64,000 nucleotides of DNA from contig OX638326.1 of assembly GCA_951812775.1 (NCBI GenBank), positions 3,111,391 to 3,175,390 on the forward strand, given 5' to 3'. The stretch's first letter is position 1, and each line of letters begins with the position of its first letter. This document shows positions 21,987 through 31,500 of this stretch, piece by piece. The translations under genes and the position numbers were made by a program. This DNA is from an uncultured Alphaproteobacteria bacterium. Its GTDB lineage: Bacteria > Pseudomonadota > Alphaproteobacteria > MPNO01 > UBA2964. The notes beneath the pieces were generated by a model, which made no database searches, had not been told where the DNA came from, and worked only from the letters and a program-made list of their open reading frames with translations.

Positions 21987-23393
21987 ATGACTGATACACA
22001 ATTTGATCTTGTGGTCATCGGGGCCGGGCCCGGTGGTTATGTTGCCGCCATTCGGGCAGCGCAGCTTGGCATGAAAGTGGCGTGTATCGACAAGCGTGAG
22101 ACGCTGGGAGGCACCTGCCTGAATGTCGGCTGTATTCCCTCCAAAGCACTTCTGCAATCTTCTGAGAAATTCGCTGAAGCGCAGCACGATTTAGCTAAAC
22201 ACGGCGTAAAAACTGGCAAGATAGGGCTCGACCTTGGAACAATGCTCGCGCGGAAGGACGATGTCGTCGACGGGCTGACTCAGGGAATTGCTTTCCTGTT
22301 CAAGAAGAACAAAGTTGAGCAGTTTGTCGGGGAAGCCAGAATAACGGCGGCGGATACTGTCGAGGTTGGAGCACCAGCCTCAAAAACACTTAGAACCCAA
22401 CGCATTCTCATTGCGACGGGGTCGGAGTCCACGCCGCTGCCAGGCCTTGATATTGACGAGAAAAAAATTGTCACGTCGATGGGCGCATTGTCACTCTCAA
22501 AGGTGCCAAAACACCTGGTGGTCGTCGGCGGTGGTTATATTGGTCTTGAAATGGGTTCGGTTTGGAGACGGCTCGGTGCCAAGGTCACGGTCGTGGAGTT
22601 TCTGGATCGGATCGTTCCGGCGATGGATCGTGAAGTAGCGGATGAAATGCACAAATCTCTTGAAAAGCAGGGCATGAGTTTTCGCCTTGGCACCAAGGTT
22701 ACTGAGGCCAAATCGTCAAAAACAGGAGTCACCCTATCGGTTGAGCCCGCGGCTGGCGGTGCGTCAGAGACGATCGAGTGTGATGTCGTGCTGTCAGCAA
22801 TTGGTCGCCGCCCATTCACATCAGGCTTGGGACTAGAAGAGGTTGGCGTTTTATTGGATGATCGCGGCTTTATTCAGGTAGATAAATCGTTTCAGACGAG
22901 TGTCTCCGGAATTCATGCAATTGGTGATGTGATTCACGGTCCTATGTTGGCGCATAAAGCCGAAGATGAAGGTGTTGTTGCGGTCGAGATGATGGACGGA
23001 CAGGCTGGTCATATCAATTACAATATGATTCCTGCCGTCGTTTACACAGCCCCGGAAGTGGCTTCTGTTGGTCGTACCGAGGAGCAACTCAAAGAAGACG
23101 GTGTCGAGTATCGTGCCGGGAAGTTTCCCTTTTTGGCTAATTCACGCGCACGCGCTTCAGAAACAGACCATGATGGTTTCGTAAAAATTTTGACGGACTC
23201 AGGTACCGATCAGGTTCTTGGTGCCCATATCATCGGGCCTGACGCTGGAACAATGATCGCAGAATTAGCCTTGGCGATGGAGTTTTCTGCCTCTGCTGAA
23301 GATATTGCCCGAACCTGTCATGCGCATCCCACACTCAACGAAGCCGTAAAAGAAGCGGCGCTTGCGGCCTGGAACAAGCCTATCCATATTTAG
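21987..23393 (+). CDS. lpd: dihydrolipoyl dehydrogenase (E3)
   Basis: 468-aa FAD flavoprotein that reoxidises the lipoyl groups of SucB with NAD. FAD fold LVVIGAGPGGYVAAIRAAQLG; redox-active cysteines in GGTCLNVGCIPSKALL; NAD fold VVVGGGYIGLEMGSVW; C-terminal catalytic His-Glu in CHAHPTLNEAVKEAAL. Follows sucB by 27 bases with a caggaa ribosome site, completing the complex in one operon. Confidence 0.98.
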   Translation: MTDTQFDLVVIGAGPGGYVAAIRAAQLGMKVACIDKRETLGGTCLNVGCIPSKALLQSSEKFAEAQHDLAKHGVKTGKIGLDLGTMLARKDDVVDGLTQGIAFLFKKNKVEQFVGEARITAADTVEVGAPASKTLRTQRILIATGSESTPLPGLDIDEKKIVTSMGALSLSKVPKHLVVVGGGYIGLEMGSVWRRLGAKVTVVEFLDRIVPAMDREVADEMHKSLEKQGMSFRLGTKVTEAKSSKTGVTLSVEPAAGGASETIECDVVLSAIGRRPFTSGLGLEEVGVLLDDRGFIQVDKSFQTSVSGIHAIGDVIHGPMLAHKAEDEGVVAVEMMDGQAGHINYNMIPAVVYTAPEVASVGRTEEQLKEDGVEYRAGKFPFLANSRARASETDHDGFVKILTDSGTDQVLGAHIIGPDAGTMIAELALAMEFSASAEDIARTCHAHPTLNEAVKEAALAAWNKPIHI

Positions 23394-23438
23394 AGGAATT
23401 GTTTTCGATACCGAGTGGTAGGACCTAGGCGAATAAAC

Positions 23439-23714
23439 ATGAAAAGGGATGTCAAACACTACCTTCTCTTGGCATTGGGCTGGGTTTTTATCTTACTCGG
23501 AATTCTTGGACTCTTTCTTCCGATTCTGCAGGGTATTCTGTTCCTGGCAATCGGACTGATAATTCTCAGCCGCCGTTCACCGCGGGTCCGGCTCTTCAAT
23601 AAGAAAATTGGCCACCGCTATCCGAAATATCGTGAAATACAGGATGAAGCGTCAGCCCGTGTAAAACGGCTGGTTGCAAAAATGTCCAGAAAGAAAAACG
23701 TAGAAGGTGGCTAG
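23439..23714 (+). CDS. small membrane protein (PGPGW-like), unknown function
   Basis: 91 aa with one long hydrophobic hairpin (residues ~9-45: LLLALGWVFILLGILGLFLP then ILQGILFLAIGLIILS) and a basic C-terminal half (VKRLVAKMSRKKN). The pattern resembles the small PGPGW/DUF454-type inner-membrane proteins. The ATG at 23439 is preferred to GTG 23415 because it starts directly before the membrane segment; neither has a strong ribosome site. It follows lpd by 45 bases and may be read through from it. Its end overlaps the end of the convergent dioxygenase gene. Confidence 0.7.
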   Translation: MKRDVKHYLLLALGWVFILLGILGLFLPILQGILFLAIGLIILSRRSPRVRLFNKKIGHRYPKYREIQDEASARVKRLVAKMSRKKNVEGG

Positions 23715-24562
23715 GCGGCCAACACTTCGGCTTCGTCACTGATCGTCACGCGCCGCAGAAGACGGCGTTGTTCCCGCGGGAAATCAGTTCTTGCATGCAT
23801 TAGGCAGCGATTATCCCACATGACAAAATCGCCGACTTCCCATTTATGAGAATATACAAATTGCGGTTGGCGCTGCATCGCGTAGATTTCATCAAGAATC
23901 GCTTTGCCTTCCGCTTCATCCATATCGATGATTTCTTCGGTCATGAGCGGGCAGACATATACGGCGGTGCGGCCGGTCTCCGGATGTTTGCGGAAGATGG
24001 GATGGGGATGATGCGGGACAGCCTCGCGGTCATATTTTTCAAATGTTTTGACCGTCGTGCCAAATTCGTAACAGTTCATCGCCTGTTTGCCGGCTAGCTT
24101 GTCCTTTAATTCCTGCGGTAGCGCATCATAAACCTTGTACTGGTTTGAGAATTGTGTGTTGCCGCCGATATTTGGAATCTCGACACCATATAACGTTGTC
24201 GCTTTATGTGGATTGCGGAGGTATGGCGTATCGGTATGCCACATCATTTCGCCGTCGGGATGCGCGCCGATGACGCGGCCCTCTTCCCGTACATTGGAGA
24301 CCAGCATGATTTCGTCGCTGGCGTGATTAGGATGCTGGCGGTCCTTGGGGCGGTTATATTCACCGATCTTGCCGAAATTGCCGCAAAACTGTTTTTGATC
24401 AGCAGGTGTGAGTTCGTGCTGATTGCGAATGACAATTACCAGATGATCGAGCCAGGCTTGATAGATTATCGAGGCATCGTCATTCGATAGCTCGGCTTTC
24501 ATATCGACGCCGAGAATTTCGGCGCCACAGGCATCTGATAAGGGATTTACGGTAACAGTCAT
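23711..24562 (-). CDS. TauD/TfdA-family 2-oxoglutarate-dependent dioxygenase (copy 1)
   Basis: 283 aa. Iron-binding H-x-D in MMWHTDTPYLRNPHKATTLYG, the distal histidine in CLMHARTDFP, and the 2-oxoglutarate arginine in REQRRLLRRVTI. The family hydroxylates sulfonates, aryloxyalkanoates or similar carboxylates; the true substrate is not shown. It is the second of two tandem paralogues on this strand; the pair differ enough to suggest old duplication and perhaps different substrates. Confidence 0.9.
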   Translation of the reverse strand: MTVTVNPLSDACGAEILGVDMKAELSNDDASIIYQAWLDHLVIVIRNQHELTPADQKQFCGNFGKIGEYNRPKDRQHPNHASDEIMLVSNVREEGRVIGAHPDGEMMWHTDTPYLRNPHKATTLYGVEIPNIGGNTQFSNQYKVYDALPQELKDKLAGKQAMNCYEFGTTVKTFEKYDREAVPHHPHPIFRKHPETGRTAVYVCPLMTEEIIDMDEAEGKAILDEIYAMQRQPQFVYSHKWEVGDFVMWDNRCLMHARTDFPREQRRLLRRVTISDEAEVLAA

Positions 24563-24668
24563 TACTTAATCTCCTATACTGTTTAAACAGTTCGGGTACA
24601 GCGTAATTATGCGACCATAAAACCAGAATTCGTCCGTCTGGACAAGATTTGGGTCGTTCTGGGGGAGG

Positions 24669-25526
24669 TTAAGCCGCCCATGCGGGGGCGGCATCCTCAA
24701 TGGTGACGCGGCGCAGCAAACGCCGCTCGTTTCTCGGGAAATCTGTACGGGCATGTAGCGTGCAGCGGTTGTCCCACATTACGAGATCACCTTTTTGCCA
24801 GACATGCTCGTAACAGAACCGCTTTTCTTTCTGCAGCGCGAATATCTCATCCAGGGCAGCACGACTTTCCTCTTCCGAAAGGCCCTCGATGGATTCCGTC
24901 ATCAGCTCGTTGATATAGACAGTTGGCCGGCCGGTCTCCGTATGCGGGCGGAAGACAGGGTGTACCGCAGTACGCAGTTCGGGTCCATCATATTTTTCCT
25001 TGTCCTTGATCATCACACCAAACTCATAGGCGTGATGGGCATTGCGTCCTTCGAGCCTGTTGCGGAGTTCCTCCGGTAACGCTTCGTATACCTTGTATTG
25101 GTTGGAAAAAATTGTGTTGCCGCCGGTGCCGGGAATCTCGATGGCATAGAGTGTCGTCGCCTTGTGCGGATTCCGGTCATAACCGGTGTCGGTGTGGAAC
25201 ATCATTTCGCCATCGGGCAATGTCCCAATCGGTTCGCCGTTTTCAACAATATTGCTGACGAACATGACCGAGCGATGCCGTTCCTTCATCGCCTGGCTGC
25301 GTAATGTGTTCGGTCGCAGGTAATCACCCACAGGACCGAACGCTTCGGCAAAGTTGACCTGGTCAATATCAGCGAGTTCCTGACCCCGGATGACAATGAC
25401 GCAATGGTCCAGCCAGGCTTTATTGATCTCTGCGGCAATCTCCGCACGGATCGGCCTGATAAGGTCTATGCCTGTGATCTCTGCACCACAGGCGTTGGAT
25501 AGTGGCTTAACGGCGATATCAGTCAT
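24669..25526 (-). CDS. TauD/TfdA-family 2-oxoglutarate-dependent dioxygenase (copy 2)
   Basis: 285 aa, parallel to its neighbour throughout: SNACGAEITGIDL at the N terminus, iron ligands in MMFHTDTGYDRNPHKATTLYA, distal His in TLHARTDFP, and NERRLLRRVTI near the C terminus. About 105 bases separate the two copies, enough for a second promoter. No transporter or regulator lies beside them, so the substrate is open. Confidence 0.9.
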   Translation of the reverse strand: MTDIAVKPLSNACGAEITGIDLIRPIRAEIAAEINKAWLDHCVIVIRGQELADIDQVNFAEAFGPVGDYLRPNTLRSQAMKERHRSVMFVSNIVENGEPIGTLPDGEMMFHTDTGYDRNPHKATTLYAIEIPGTGGNTIFSNQYKVYEALPEELRNRLEGRNAHHAYEFGVMIKDKEKYDGPELRTAVHPVFRPHTETGRPTVYINELMTESIEGLSEEESRAALDEIFALQKEKRFCYEHVWQKGDLVMWDNRCTLHARTDFPRNERRLLRRVTIEDAAPAWAA

Positions 25527-25587
25527 GAGGTGATTTTAGCGTCTGTTGCCCATGATTTCCAGCGACCCGACGCGCCGTTTCATGCCG

Positions 25588-26538
25588 TCAGCTTTTAGCC
25601 CGTGGATGCGCGTTCTCATAAACCTTGACCAGCCGCTCTGCATCGACGTTTGTGTAACGTTGCGTCGTTGATAAAGATGAATGCCCCAGCAGCTCCTGGA
25701 TGGTTCTCAGATCGCCACCCGCCCCCAGCAGGTGGGTTGCAAAGCTGTGACGGAGCGCATGCGGTGTTGCGGTGTCGGGGAGCCCCAGCTGAGCCCTGAC
25801 TTTGCGCATCTGACGCTGCACGACACCGGCGTTCAGGCGTCCGCCCCTGGCGCCGACAAAGAGGGGCCTGTCCGGTTCCGCCGCGAAGGGGCAGGCGTCG
25901 ATATAGACCTTGATCGCGTCCCGCACCACGGGTAAAACGGGGACAATGCGCTGTTTGTTGCCTTTGCCCGTTACCGTCATCGCATCGCTGTCGGGTGTGT
26001 CCGCATGGTTGAGGCTCAAAGCTTCATCGATCCGCAAACCGCCGCCATAGAGGAGCGTGAAGATGGCCACATCCCGCTTTGATATCCAGGGCGTATCTGA
26101 CAGCTTTGATGCGGCCCGGATGACGTCAAAGGCATCTTCAATTGAGATCGGTTTCGGAATCGGCGGTTTTGGCTTGGGGGATCGCACGGCTTTGATTGTT
26201 GCGTTACTTACGCGCCCGGTTCCATCAAGAAACCGAAAGAAATTTCGCAATGTCGACATGGCGCGGGCGACTGAGCTGTGGCCGATGCCATGATTGATCC
26301 GGTGGGCCAGAAAGCTCCTGAAATCGGCAATTGCGAGGCTGCCCAAATCGTTAAGCCCCGCAGGTTTTCCCAAATGGTCGGCCAGAAACTCGAGGAACGC
26401 AGAGAGGTCGCGGGAATAGGCGGCCAGCGTGTGGGCCGAAGATTGTCGCTCATCCAAAATCCAGCGCTGCCAGTCTTCAATGGCCTCTACCGTATCGCCC
26501 TCAGCGAGAAATTCCGTTACGGGTCCTGGGTCAACCAT
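25588..26538 (-). CDS. xerC: tyrosine recombinase XerC
   Basis: 316 aa; resolves chromosome dimers at dif together with XerD. N-terminal SAM-like core-binding domain (~20-105), C-terminal catalytic domain with Arg in LLYGGGLRIDEALSL, Lys in TGKGNKQRIVPV, HALRHSFATHLL and LLGHSSLSTTQRYTNV ending in the nucleophilic Tyr. Its chromosomal partners (DUF484 upstream, overlapping by 22 bases) are the usual XerC neighbours, so it is the housekeeping XerC and not an island integrase. Confidence 0.95.
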   Translation of the reverse strand: MVDPGPVTEFLAEGDTVEAIEDWQRWILDERQSSAHTLAAYSRDLSAFLEFLADHLGKPAGLNDLGSLAIADFRSFLAHRINHGIGHSSVARAMSTLRNFFRFLDGTGRVSNATIKAVRSPKPKPPIPKPISIEDAFDVIRAASKLSDTPWISKRDVAIFTLLYGGGLRIDEALSLNHADTPDSDAMTVTGKGNKQRIVPVLPVVRDAIKVYIDACPFAAEPDRPLFVGARGGRLNAGVVQRQMRKVRAQLGLPDTATPHALRHSFATHLLGAGGDLRTIQELLGHSSLSTTQRYTNVDAERLVKVYENAHPRAKS

Positions 26539-27263
26539 CGCTGGATGGTCCTTTGCAACACATAGGAAAAGAAAGCGAGCAACCCGGTTCCCTGACGGGG
26601 ATCAAAGCCGGTCGGTGACTTGGCCCCCAGCGCCAACAGGCCATTGGGGACCTTGGACCCCAGATCCAGCCGTAGAAGCGCCGCTGATTTTACCTTGGAG
26701 GCCCGTGAGCCGAAGATTGCCTTATCGCCTTCGATATCCGCACGCAGGGCGACGGTGCGGCCTGACTCCATTAGTGTATCCAGGGCACCGGGTTCTACGA
26801 CAATAATGCCGATTTCAGCGGCCCCGGCAGGCAGGTGGTCGCCGGATTCGATGCAAAGGGCCGCGGTAGAAATATCGAACATCCTGGGCAGTTTTTTCAG
26901 CACAATTTTTATAAGATCCTCGAAGGATTTTGCATCGAGAAGCGCTTTGGCAGCTTTGAGGACCCGTGCCTGGACATCGGCATTGGCCTTAGCCGCATCC
27001 AGCATGTTCTGTTCTCTCGTTTGAAAGCGGGTTAGCTCACCCTGAAGCCGCTCGAGCATAAATTTCTGCATATCGAGGACGGTGCCGCCATGATCCTGTT
27101 CCGGTGGAGTCAGGATTGCGAGCAATTCGGGACGATCATTCAGGAAATCGGGATTTTGCTCGAGGAAGGCAGCAACCGTTTCCGGTGAAATAACAGTACC
27201 GCTTAGGGCTTTGGATTTCGGTTTAGCGGCTGATTTGTCTGCCGGTGGGGTTGAGCTTGTCAT
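26517..27263 (-). CDS. DUF484 family protein
   Basis: 248 aa of the GAF-like DUF484 family that sits beside xerC in many proteobacteria. Seen: an N-terminal VAAFLEQNPDFLNDRPELLAIL motif, a central coiled stretch (MLERLQGELTRFQTREQNML) and a C-terminal GAF-like domain ending LGLALGAKSP-type sequence followed by FFSYVLQRTIQRWL. Function unknown. Lys/Ser/Ala-rich first 20 residues. Overlaps xerC and follows the aldolase gene by three bases. Confidence 0.9.
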   Translation of the reverse strand: MTSSTPPADKSAAKPKSKALSGTVISPETVAAFLEQNPDFLNDRPELLAILTPPEQDHGGTVLDMQKFMLERLQGELTRFQTREQNMLDAAKANADVQARVLKAAKALLDAKSFEDLIKIVLKKLPRMFDISTAALCIESGDHLPAGAAEIGIIVVEPGALDTLMESGRTVALRADIEGDKAIFGSRASKVKSAALLRLDLGSKVPNGLLALGAKSPTGFDPRQGTGLLAFFSYVLQRTIQRWLTQDP

Positions 27264-27266
27264 GTA

Positions 27267-27929
27267 TCAGTCATCCAGTATGGACTGGCCCGTTTTTTCC
27301 CAGTCGGCGAGGAAAGCTGTTAATCCGGCGTCAGTTAGCGGATGTTTATAAAGCTGGCGCAATACGGATGGCGGTAGTGTCGCGACATCGGCTCCCATCT
27401 TTGCAGCTTCTGTCAGATGGATGGGGTTTCGGATAGAGGCCACAAGCACTTCCGTCTCGAAGTTTTCATATTGGCTGTAAATCCGGCAGATATCCGAAAT
27501 CAGGATCATGCCGTCAGAGCTGATGTCATCCAGACGTCCGACAAAGGGCGAAATGAATGTGGCCCCTGCCTTGGCGGCGAGGATGGCCTGACCGGCCGAG
27601 AAGCACAGCGTTACATTTACCATGGTCCCGGTATCAGACAACGCTTTGCAGGTCTTTAACCCATCCGGGGTTAACGGCACTTTTACGGCAATATTCGGTG
27701 CCAGGGCGGCAAGCTTTTGGCCTTCCTTGAGCATGGTCTCGTGATCGGTGGCGGTTACCTCGGCACTTACCGGCCCGTCAACGATGGAACAAATCTCCTG
27801 CACCACATCAAGAAATTTTCTTCCGGATTTTGCGACCAATGATGGGTTGGTCGTCACACCATCAACCAGCCCGGTTGCGGCCAGGTCGCGGATTTCCTCG
27901 GTATCAGCAGTGTCGACGAAAAATTTCAT
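27267..27929 (-). CDS. fsa: fructose-6-phosphate aldolase / small transaldolase
   Basis: 220 aa, the short transaldolase form. Motifs [36 protein letters not shown] at the N terminus, the Schiff-base Lys in [11 protein letters not shown], and [16 protein letters not shown]. It either transfers dihydroxyacetone units in the pentose phosphate pathway or cleaves fructose-6-phosphate; sequence alone does not separate TalC from FsaA activity. First gene of the fsa-DUF484-xerC operon and divergent from priA. Confidence 0.93.
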   Translation of the reverse strand: MKFFVDTADTEEIRDLAATGLVDGVTTNPSLVAKSGRKFLDVVQEICSIVDGPVSAEVTATDHETMLKEGQKLAALAPNIAVKVPLTPDGLKTCKALSDTGTMVNVTLCFSAGQAILAAKAGATFISPFVGRLDDISSDGMILISDICRIYSQYENFETEVLVASIRNPIHLTEAAKMGADVATLPPSVLRQLYKHPLTDAGLTAFLADWEKTGQSILDD

Positions 27930-28032
27930 AGTCCGGTCTCATCCCTCTATGCGTAATATGACGTCCCAGGATTTTTTAATGAAGGGTTCGTCGTGATTGG
28001 CCCGACCATCAAGCCGAGCTAAAGTCTAACCC

Positions 28033-30270
28033 ATGCCTACGCCCCACACCACACCGCGCCGGACCTATCAGAATGAACGGGTCAGTGTGCTGTTGCCGCT
28101 GCCTTTGGCCGGGGCATATGATTATTTTGTACCGTCTGACCTGTCTGTTGCGTCAGGAGATTTTGTCTCGGTCCCGCTTGGAAAACGCGATCTCAAAGGG
28201 GTTGTCTGGGGTACCGGCAGCAATGAGGTAGATGCCAGGAAACTCAAGAATATTAATGGTTTGCTCGATATCCCTCCGATATCCGAGGACCTTCGAAAGC
28301 TCGTTGACTGGACGGCCTCTTACACAATGAATCCGCCGGGTGCGGTGCTGCGCATGAGCATGAGCGTGCCTTCGGCGCTCGATCCGCCAAAGACGCGGAC
28401 GGGGTATTTACCTAACCCCGTTACAGCAGAAGCAGAAGGCGATTCGCGAATCAGGATGACGGAAGCACGCCGTCGGGTGCTCGCCGTCCTCGCAGAAGGT
28501 CCGCCACGCGTTGCGGCGGACTTGGCACGCAGTGCCGGCGTGAGCGCCTCTGTCGTGCGCAGCATGGCAGAGGCGGGCCTTCTGAAATCCGTAACCCTGC
28601 AACAGCAAATCGACCTCGATCAACCGGACCGGGAGCACCCCCGACCAATCCTTTCGCCGTCCCAGGCGGCGGCGGCAACGGCATTGATAACGGCCGTTGA
28701 GCAATCCAGTGCAAAAGATGATGAAGGATTTTCGGTCATTCTTCTGGATGGGGTCACCGGGTCAGGCAAGACAGAGGTTTATTTTGAAGCGATTGCGGCA
28801 ACGATTGCCGCCGGACGGCAGGTATTGGTGATGTTGCCGGAAATTGCGTTAACGACACAATGGCTCAAGCGGTTTACGGAACGTTTCGGCGCCCGGCCGC
28901 TTGAATGGCATTCGGATTTAACGGGTGCTGAGCGCAGGCTAACCTGGCGGGCAATCATATCCGGTGACGCCGGTGTTGTCGTCGGCACCCGGTCTGCCCT
29001 GTTTCTGCCATTTCCCGATTTGGGACTGATCGTGGTTGATGAAGAACATGACAGTTCTTTCAAACAGGATGAGGGCGTTTGTTACAACGCCCGCGATATG
29101 GCGGTGGTTCGTGCGCGGCTCGGTAATTTTCCGATTGTTCTATCGACAGCAACCCCGTCGCTTGAAACTTTCGTCAATGTTCGGACAGGGCGGTACAAAA
29201 GTCTTTCATTATCGGAGCGGCATGGTGGCGCCTCATTGCCCGAAATCGCCGCTATTGATATGCGGGTTGAGCCGATGGATAGCCAAAGCTGGCTAGCGCC
29301 CACACTACAGGAAGCCGTCGCTCACTCACTGGCATCCCGGGAACAGGTCATGCTGTTCCTAAATCGGCGCGGTTATGCACCCTTGACGCTGTGCCGTCAT
29401 TGCGGCCATCGCCTGCAATGCCCCAACTGCACGTCATGGCTGGTTGAACATCGATTGCAACGCAGGCTTTCCTGTCACCATTGCGGGTTTTCGATGTCGC
29501 CGCCTGAAGAATGTCCCGCCTGCGAAGTGCCGGAGACATTGGCAGCCTGTGGTCCCGGTGTCGAACGGTTGGCGGAGGAGGTGGCGGAACGGTTTCCGCA
29601 GGCGCATTGCGAAATAATGGCCAGCGATACCATGCAAAGTCCGACGGCAGCGGCGGTGTTGGTAAGGCAAATGCAAAATCGCGAAATTGATATCTTGATC
29701 GGCACGCAGATCATGGCCAAGGGACATCATTTTCCGTATCTGACGCTGGTCGGTGTGGTTGATGCCGATCTCGGATTAGCCGGCGGTGATCTGCGCGCGG
29801 CGGAGCGGACATTCCAGCTTTTGCATCAGGTTTCGGGGCGTGCGGGGCGCGCGGCGCGACCGGGCCGGGTGCTGCTGCAAACCTATCGACCTGAAGACCC
29901 GGTAATGGAAGCGCTGGTTTCAGGAACACGCGATCAATTTCTGACCGCAGAAGCTGAAGAACGTGAACGGTATGGAATGCCGCCCTTCGGAAGACTGGCT
30001 GCGCTTATCATATCAGGCAATGACCATGTAGAGGTGGAGCGGGTCGCCCGTACCCTGGGTCGAAACAGCCCTGCCCAGGAGGGTGTAACCGTCCTCGGTC
30101 CTGCTCCGGCCCCGCTGTCTATTCTGCGCGGACGGCATCGCTGGCGGCTTTTATTGAAGGCGCGCCGGGAAACCAATGTCCGGTCGACACTCCGGAATTG
30201 GGTGGCAAAAGTTCGGATTCGCGGAAATGTACGCGTCCAGATCGATGTCGACCCCTATAGTTTTCTGTAA
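28033..30270 (+). CDS. priA: primosomal replication restart helicase
   Basis: 745 aa. N-terminal 3'-DNA-binding domain ([18 protein letters not shown]), helicase Walker A in [19 protein letters not shown] box in [14 protein letters not shown], and the zinc-binding insertion with four CxxC pairs ([13 protein letters not shown] ... CHHCGF ... CPAC). C terminus [13 protein letters not shown] is typical. PriA reloads the replisome at stalled forks. In alphaproteobacteria it often sits just before atpH; here an insertion separates them. Confidence 0.97.
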   Translation: MPTPHTTPRRTYQNERVSVLLPLPLAGAYDYFVPSDLSVASGDFVSVPLGKRDLKGVVWGTGSNEVDARKLKNINGLLDIPPISEDLRKLVDWTASYTMNPPGAVLRMSMSVPSALDPPKTRTGYLPNPVTAEAEGDSRIRMTEARRRVLAVLAEGPPRVAADLARSAGVSASVVRSMAEAGLLKSVTLQQQIDLDQPDREHPRPILSPSQAAAATALITAVEQSSAKDDEGFSVILLDGVTGSGKTEVYFEAIAATIAAGRQVLVMLPEIALTTQWLKRFTERFGARPLEWHSDLTGAERRLTWRAIISGDAGVVVGTRSALFLPFPDLGLIVVDEEHDSSFKQDEGVCYNARDMAVVRARLGNFPIVLSTATPSLETFVNVRTGRYKSLSLSERHGGASLPEIAAIDMRVEPMDSQSWLAPTLQEAVAHSLASREQVMLFLNRRGYAPLTLCRHCGHRLQCPNCTSWLVEHRLQRRLSCHHCGFSMSPPEECPACEVPETLAACGPGVERLAEEVAERFPQAHCEIMASDTMQSPTAAAVLVRQMQNREIDILIGTQIMAKGHHFPYLTLVGVVDADLGLAGGDLRAAERTFQLLHQVSGRAGRAARPGRVLLQTYRPEDPVMEALVSGTRDQFLTAEAEERERYGMPPFGRLAALIISGNDHVEVERVARTLGRNSPAQEGVTVLGPAPAPLSILRGRHRWRLLLKARRETNVRSTLRNWVAKVRIRGNVRVQIDVDPYSFL

Positions 30271-30293
30271 AACGCCTCCCGTTGCGGCGATTT

Positions 30294-30301
30294 GACCCTC
30301 G
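30294..30301 (+). repeat. 8-bp target-site duplication, left copy
   Basis: gaccctcg directly before the left inverted end of the insertion; the identical octamer follows the right end at 32057-32064. Removing the element and one copy restores an ordinary priA-atpH spacer. Confidence 0.85.
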
Positions 30302-30503
30302 GGTAGTGTCTCAGTTTGAAATTGATAAAAATGCCAGATAGTTTTTCCGACGACTTTAAGCGTGTCTTAACCCACTTTGCACAACTATGTGAGCGAGTGC
30401 GTTGTTTCGCCTGCTTGAAACCTTTGAAAAAGTCTCCACTTCCTGTGGACAATGCATTAGGGTAACGCAAGGCGGAACCCAGAGTCTGCCGACGGAGGGA
30501 AAA

Positions 30504-30725
30504 ATGCCAAAAGGACTGCAAGGCCAAAAGCGCCCAGCGGACGTGATCGGCAATGCAGTGCATATAGCACAGATCGCGACCGGAGAGGCACAAGAGACAA
30601 CATTAGCACAACCTGCGAAGCGCAAAAGCGGCTTGGCCGGATCGAAAACTCGTGTTGACAGTGTATCTCCTGCCCGGCGCTCTGAGATTGCAAAAACAGC
30701 AGCGGAAGCAAGATGGAAGCGATAA
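30504..30725 (+). CDS. small basic protein, KRPADVIGNAV / AxxARW family (copy A)
   Basis: 73 aa, very basic. Begins MPKGLQGQKRPADVIGNAVHIAQIATGE and ends EIAKTAAEARWKR, with a Lys/Arg-rich centre (QPAKRKSGLAGSK). A clear paralogue lies at 60564-60782. Small proteins with this N terminus and a terminal A-x-A-R-W motif are common in proteobacteria and unannotated; they look like nucleic-acid-binding regulators, which is inference. Ribosome site acggaggg six bases before the ATG. First gene of the cargo operon, overlapping the next frame by 13 bases. Confidence 0.8.
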   Translation: MPKGLQGQKRPADVIGNAVHIAQIATGEAQETTLAQPAKRKSGLAGSKTRVDSVSPARRSEIAKTAAEARWKR

Positions 30726-31274
30726 ACGTAGACCAGCTTTCAGGCTCGGTTCTGGCAAATGTAAATTCAGATTTGGCGAAGAATATGGGCGGCGATTGTG
30801 TTTTGATTAATGCTGCCATGTTTCCGCCACTTGACGACCAGTTTCGTGTCGCAATTGAGGAACTAAAAGAGGCAAGTGAGCAAGAACTTTGATCCTGCAC
30901 AGATGTTTCAAATCGAACAAGCTATTCAGCATGGTATCACGTTAATCACTGAATGGTTGCCCAAGTACAAATTCAAGGATTGGTTAAATACCAACACAAA
31001 GGGCACTACAGTTGATAATGATATGAAAAAAGACCGTGCTAAAGAAATCGCTGAAACGCTGGGGAATGCCTCAAAATGGCACTCGCATGGCCGTGGGATA
31101 CCCATGAGTCGGCTCGTTGGTGACGAAGTCAAGTTAGTAATTGACGATTTTGGCGCAGACGCCGATTTAAATAGTCTTGTACGAAATTATCATGGGCTCG
31201 CCGTGGATTATTTCGGCAAGGCTGGAATGAACGCGTATGTGCATACGCAACTCGGAGTAAGGAGGATCGCATGA
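30713..31274 (+). pseudogene. SDH-family Clp-fold serine proteinase, catalytic core deleted
   Basis: Two frames carry the two ends of one family. 30713-30892 (59 aa) has the N-terminal GDCVLINAAMFPPLDDQFRV part. 30876-31274 (GTG start, 132 aa) has the C-terminal part: FDPAQMFQIEQAIQHGITL, WLPKYKFKDW, KKDRAKEIAETL, WHSHGRGIPMSRL and a terminal YHGLAVDY. The middle, where this family has its G-G and S-A-G-T catalytic segments, is missing, so a deletion of well over 100 codons is likely, with a frame change at the joint. The family is the membrane-less SppA/ClpP-like 'serine dehydrogenase proteinase' group. Both remaining frames keep overlapping starts, so they may still be translated, but proteolysis is not possible. 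Confidence 0.7.
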
Positions 31275-31456
31275 CCGATGTAGCCAAAGATATGCCGGGT
31301 GTTTCGAAGCTGAGTCCTGAAGCGGAAGCGGCTAAAAAGTCCATGTCAAGGTTTTTGGAATTTTTGGACACTTTGCCAAGCTCCACAAAACCCCCAGCGA
31401 CTCCGTTTCCGTATGGTAGCGGCGAAAGCCAGCCCTATGGATGGTTTTTAAAGTGA
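31271..31456 (+). CDS. small unknown protein of the cargo operon
   Basis: 61 aa, start overlapping the previous stop (ATGA), preceded by aaggagg. Hydrophilic; helical first half (LSPEAEAAKKSMSRFLEFLD) and a Pro/Gly-rich tail ending QPYGWFLK. No family recognised. Its tight coupling suggests it belongs with the protease gene upstream. Confidence 0.6.
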   Translation: MTDVAKDMPGVSKLSPEAEAAKKSMSRFLEFLDTLPSSTKPPATPFPYGSGESQPYGWFLK

Positions 31457-31500
31457 ACTTTTAGCTTGATAATTAAAGCTGAACTTTTTATAAGTTTGAC

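Noticed and set aside
25588-26538. Tyrosine recombinase as an island integrase
   Set aside because: Its neighbours (DUF484, fsa, priA) and sequence are those of the housekeeping XerC; it is far from the tRNA-linked island.
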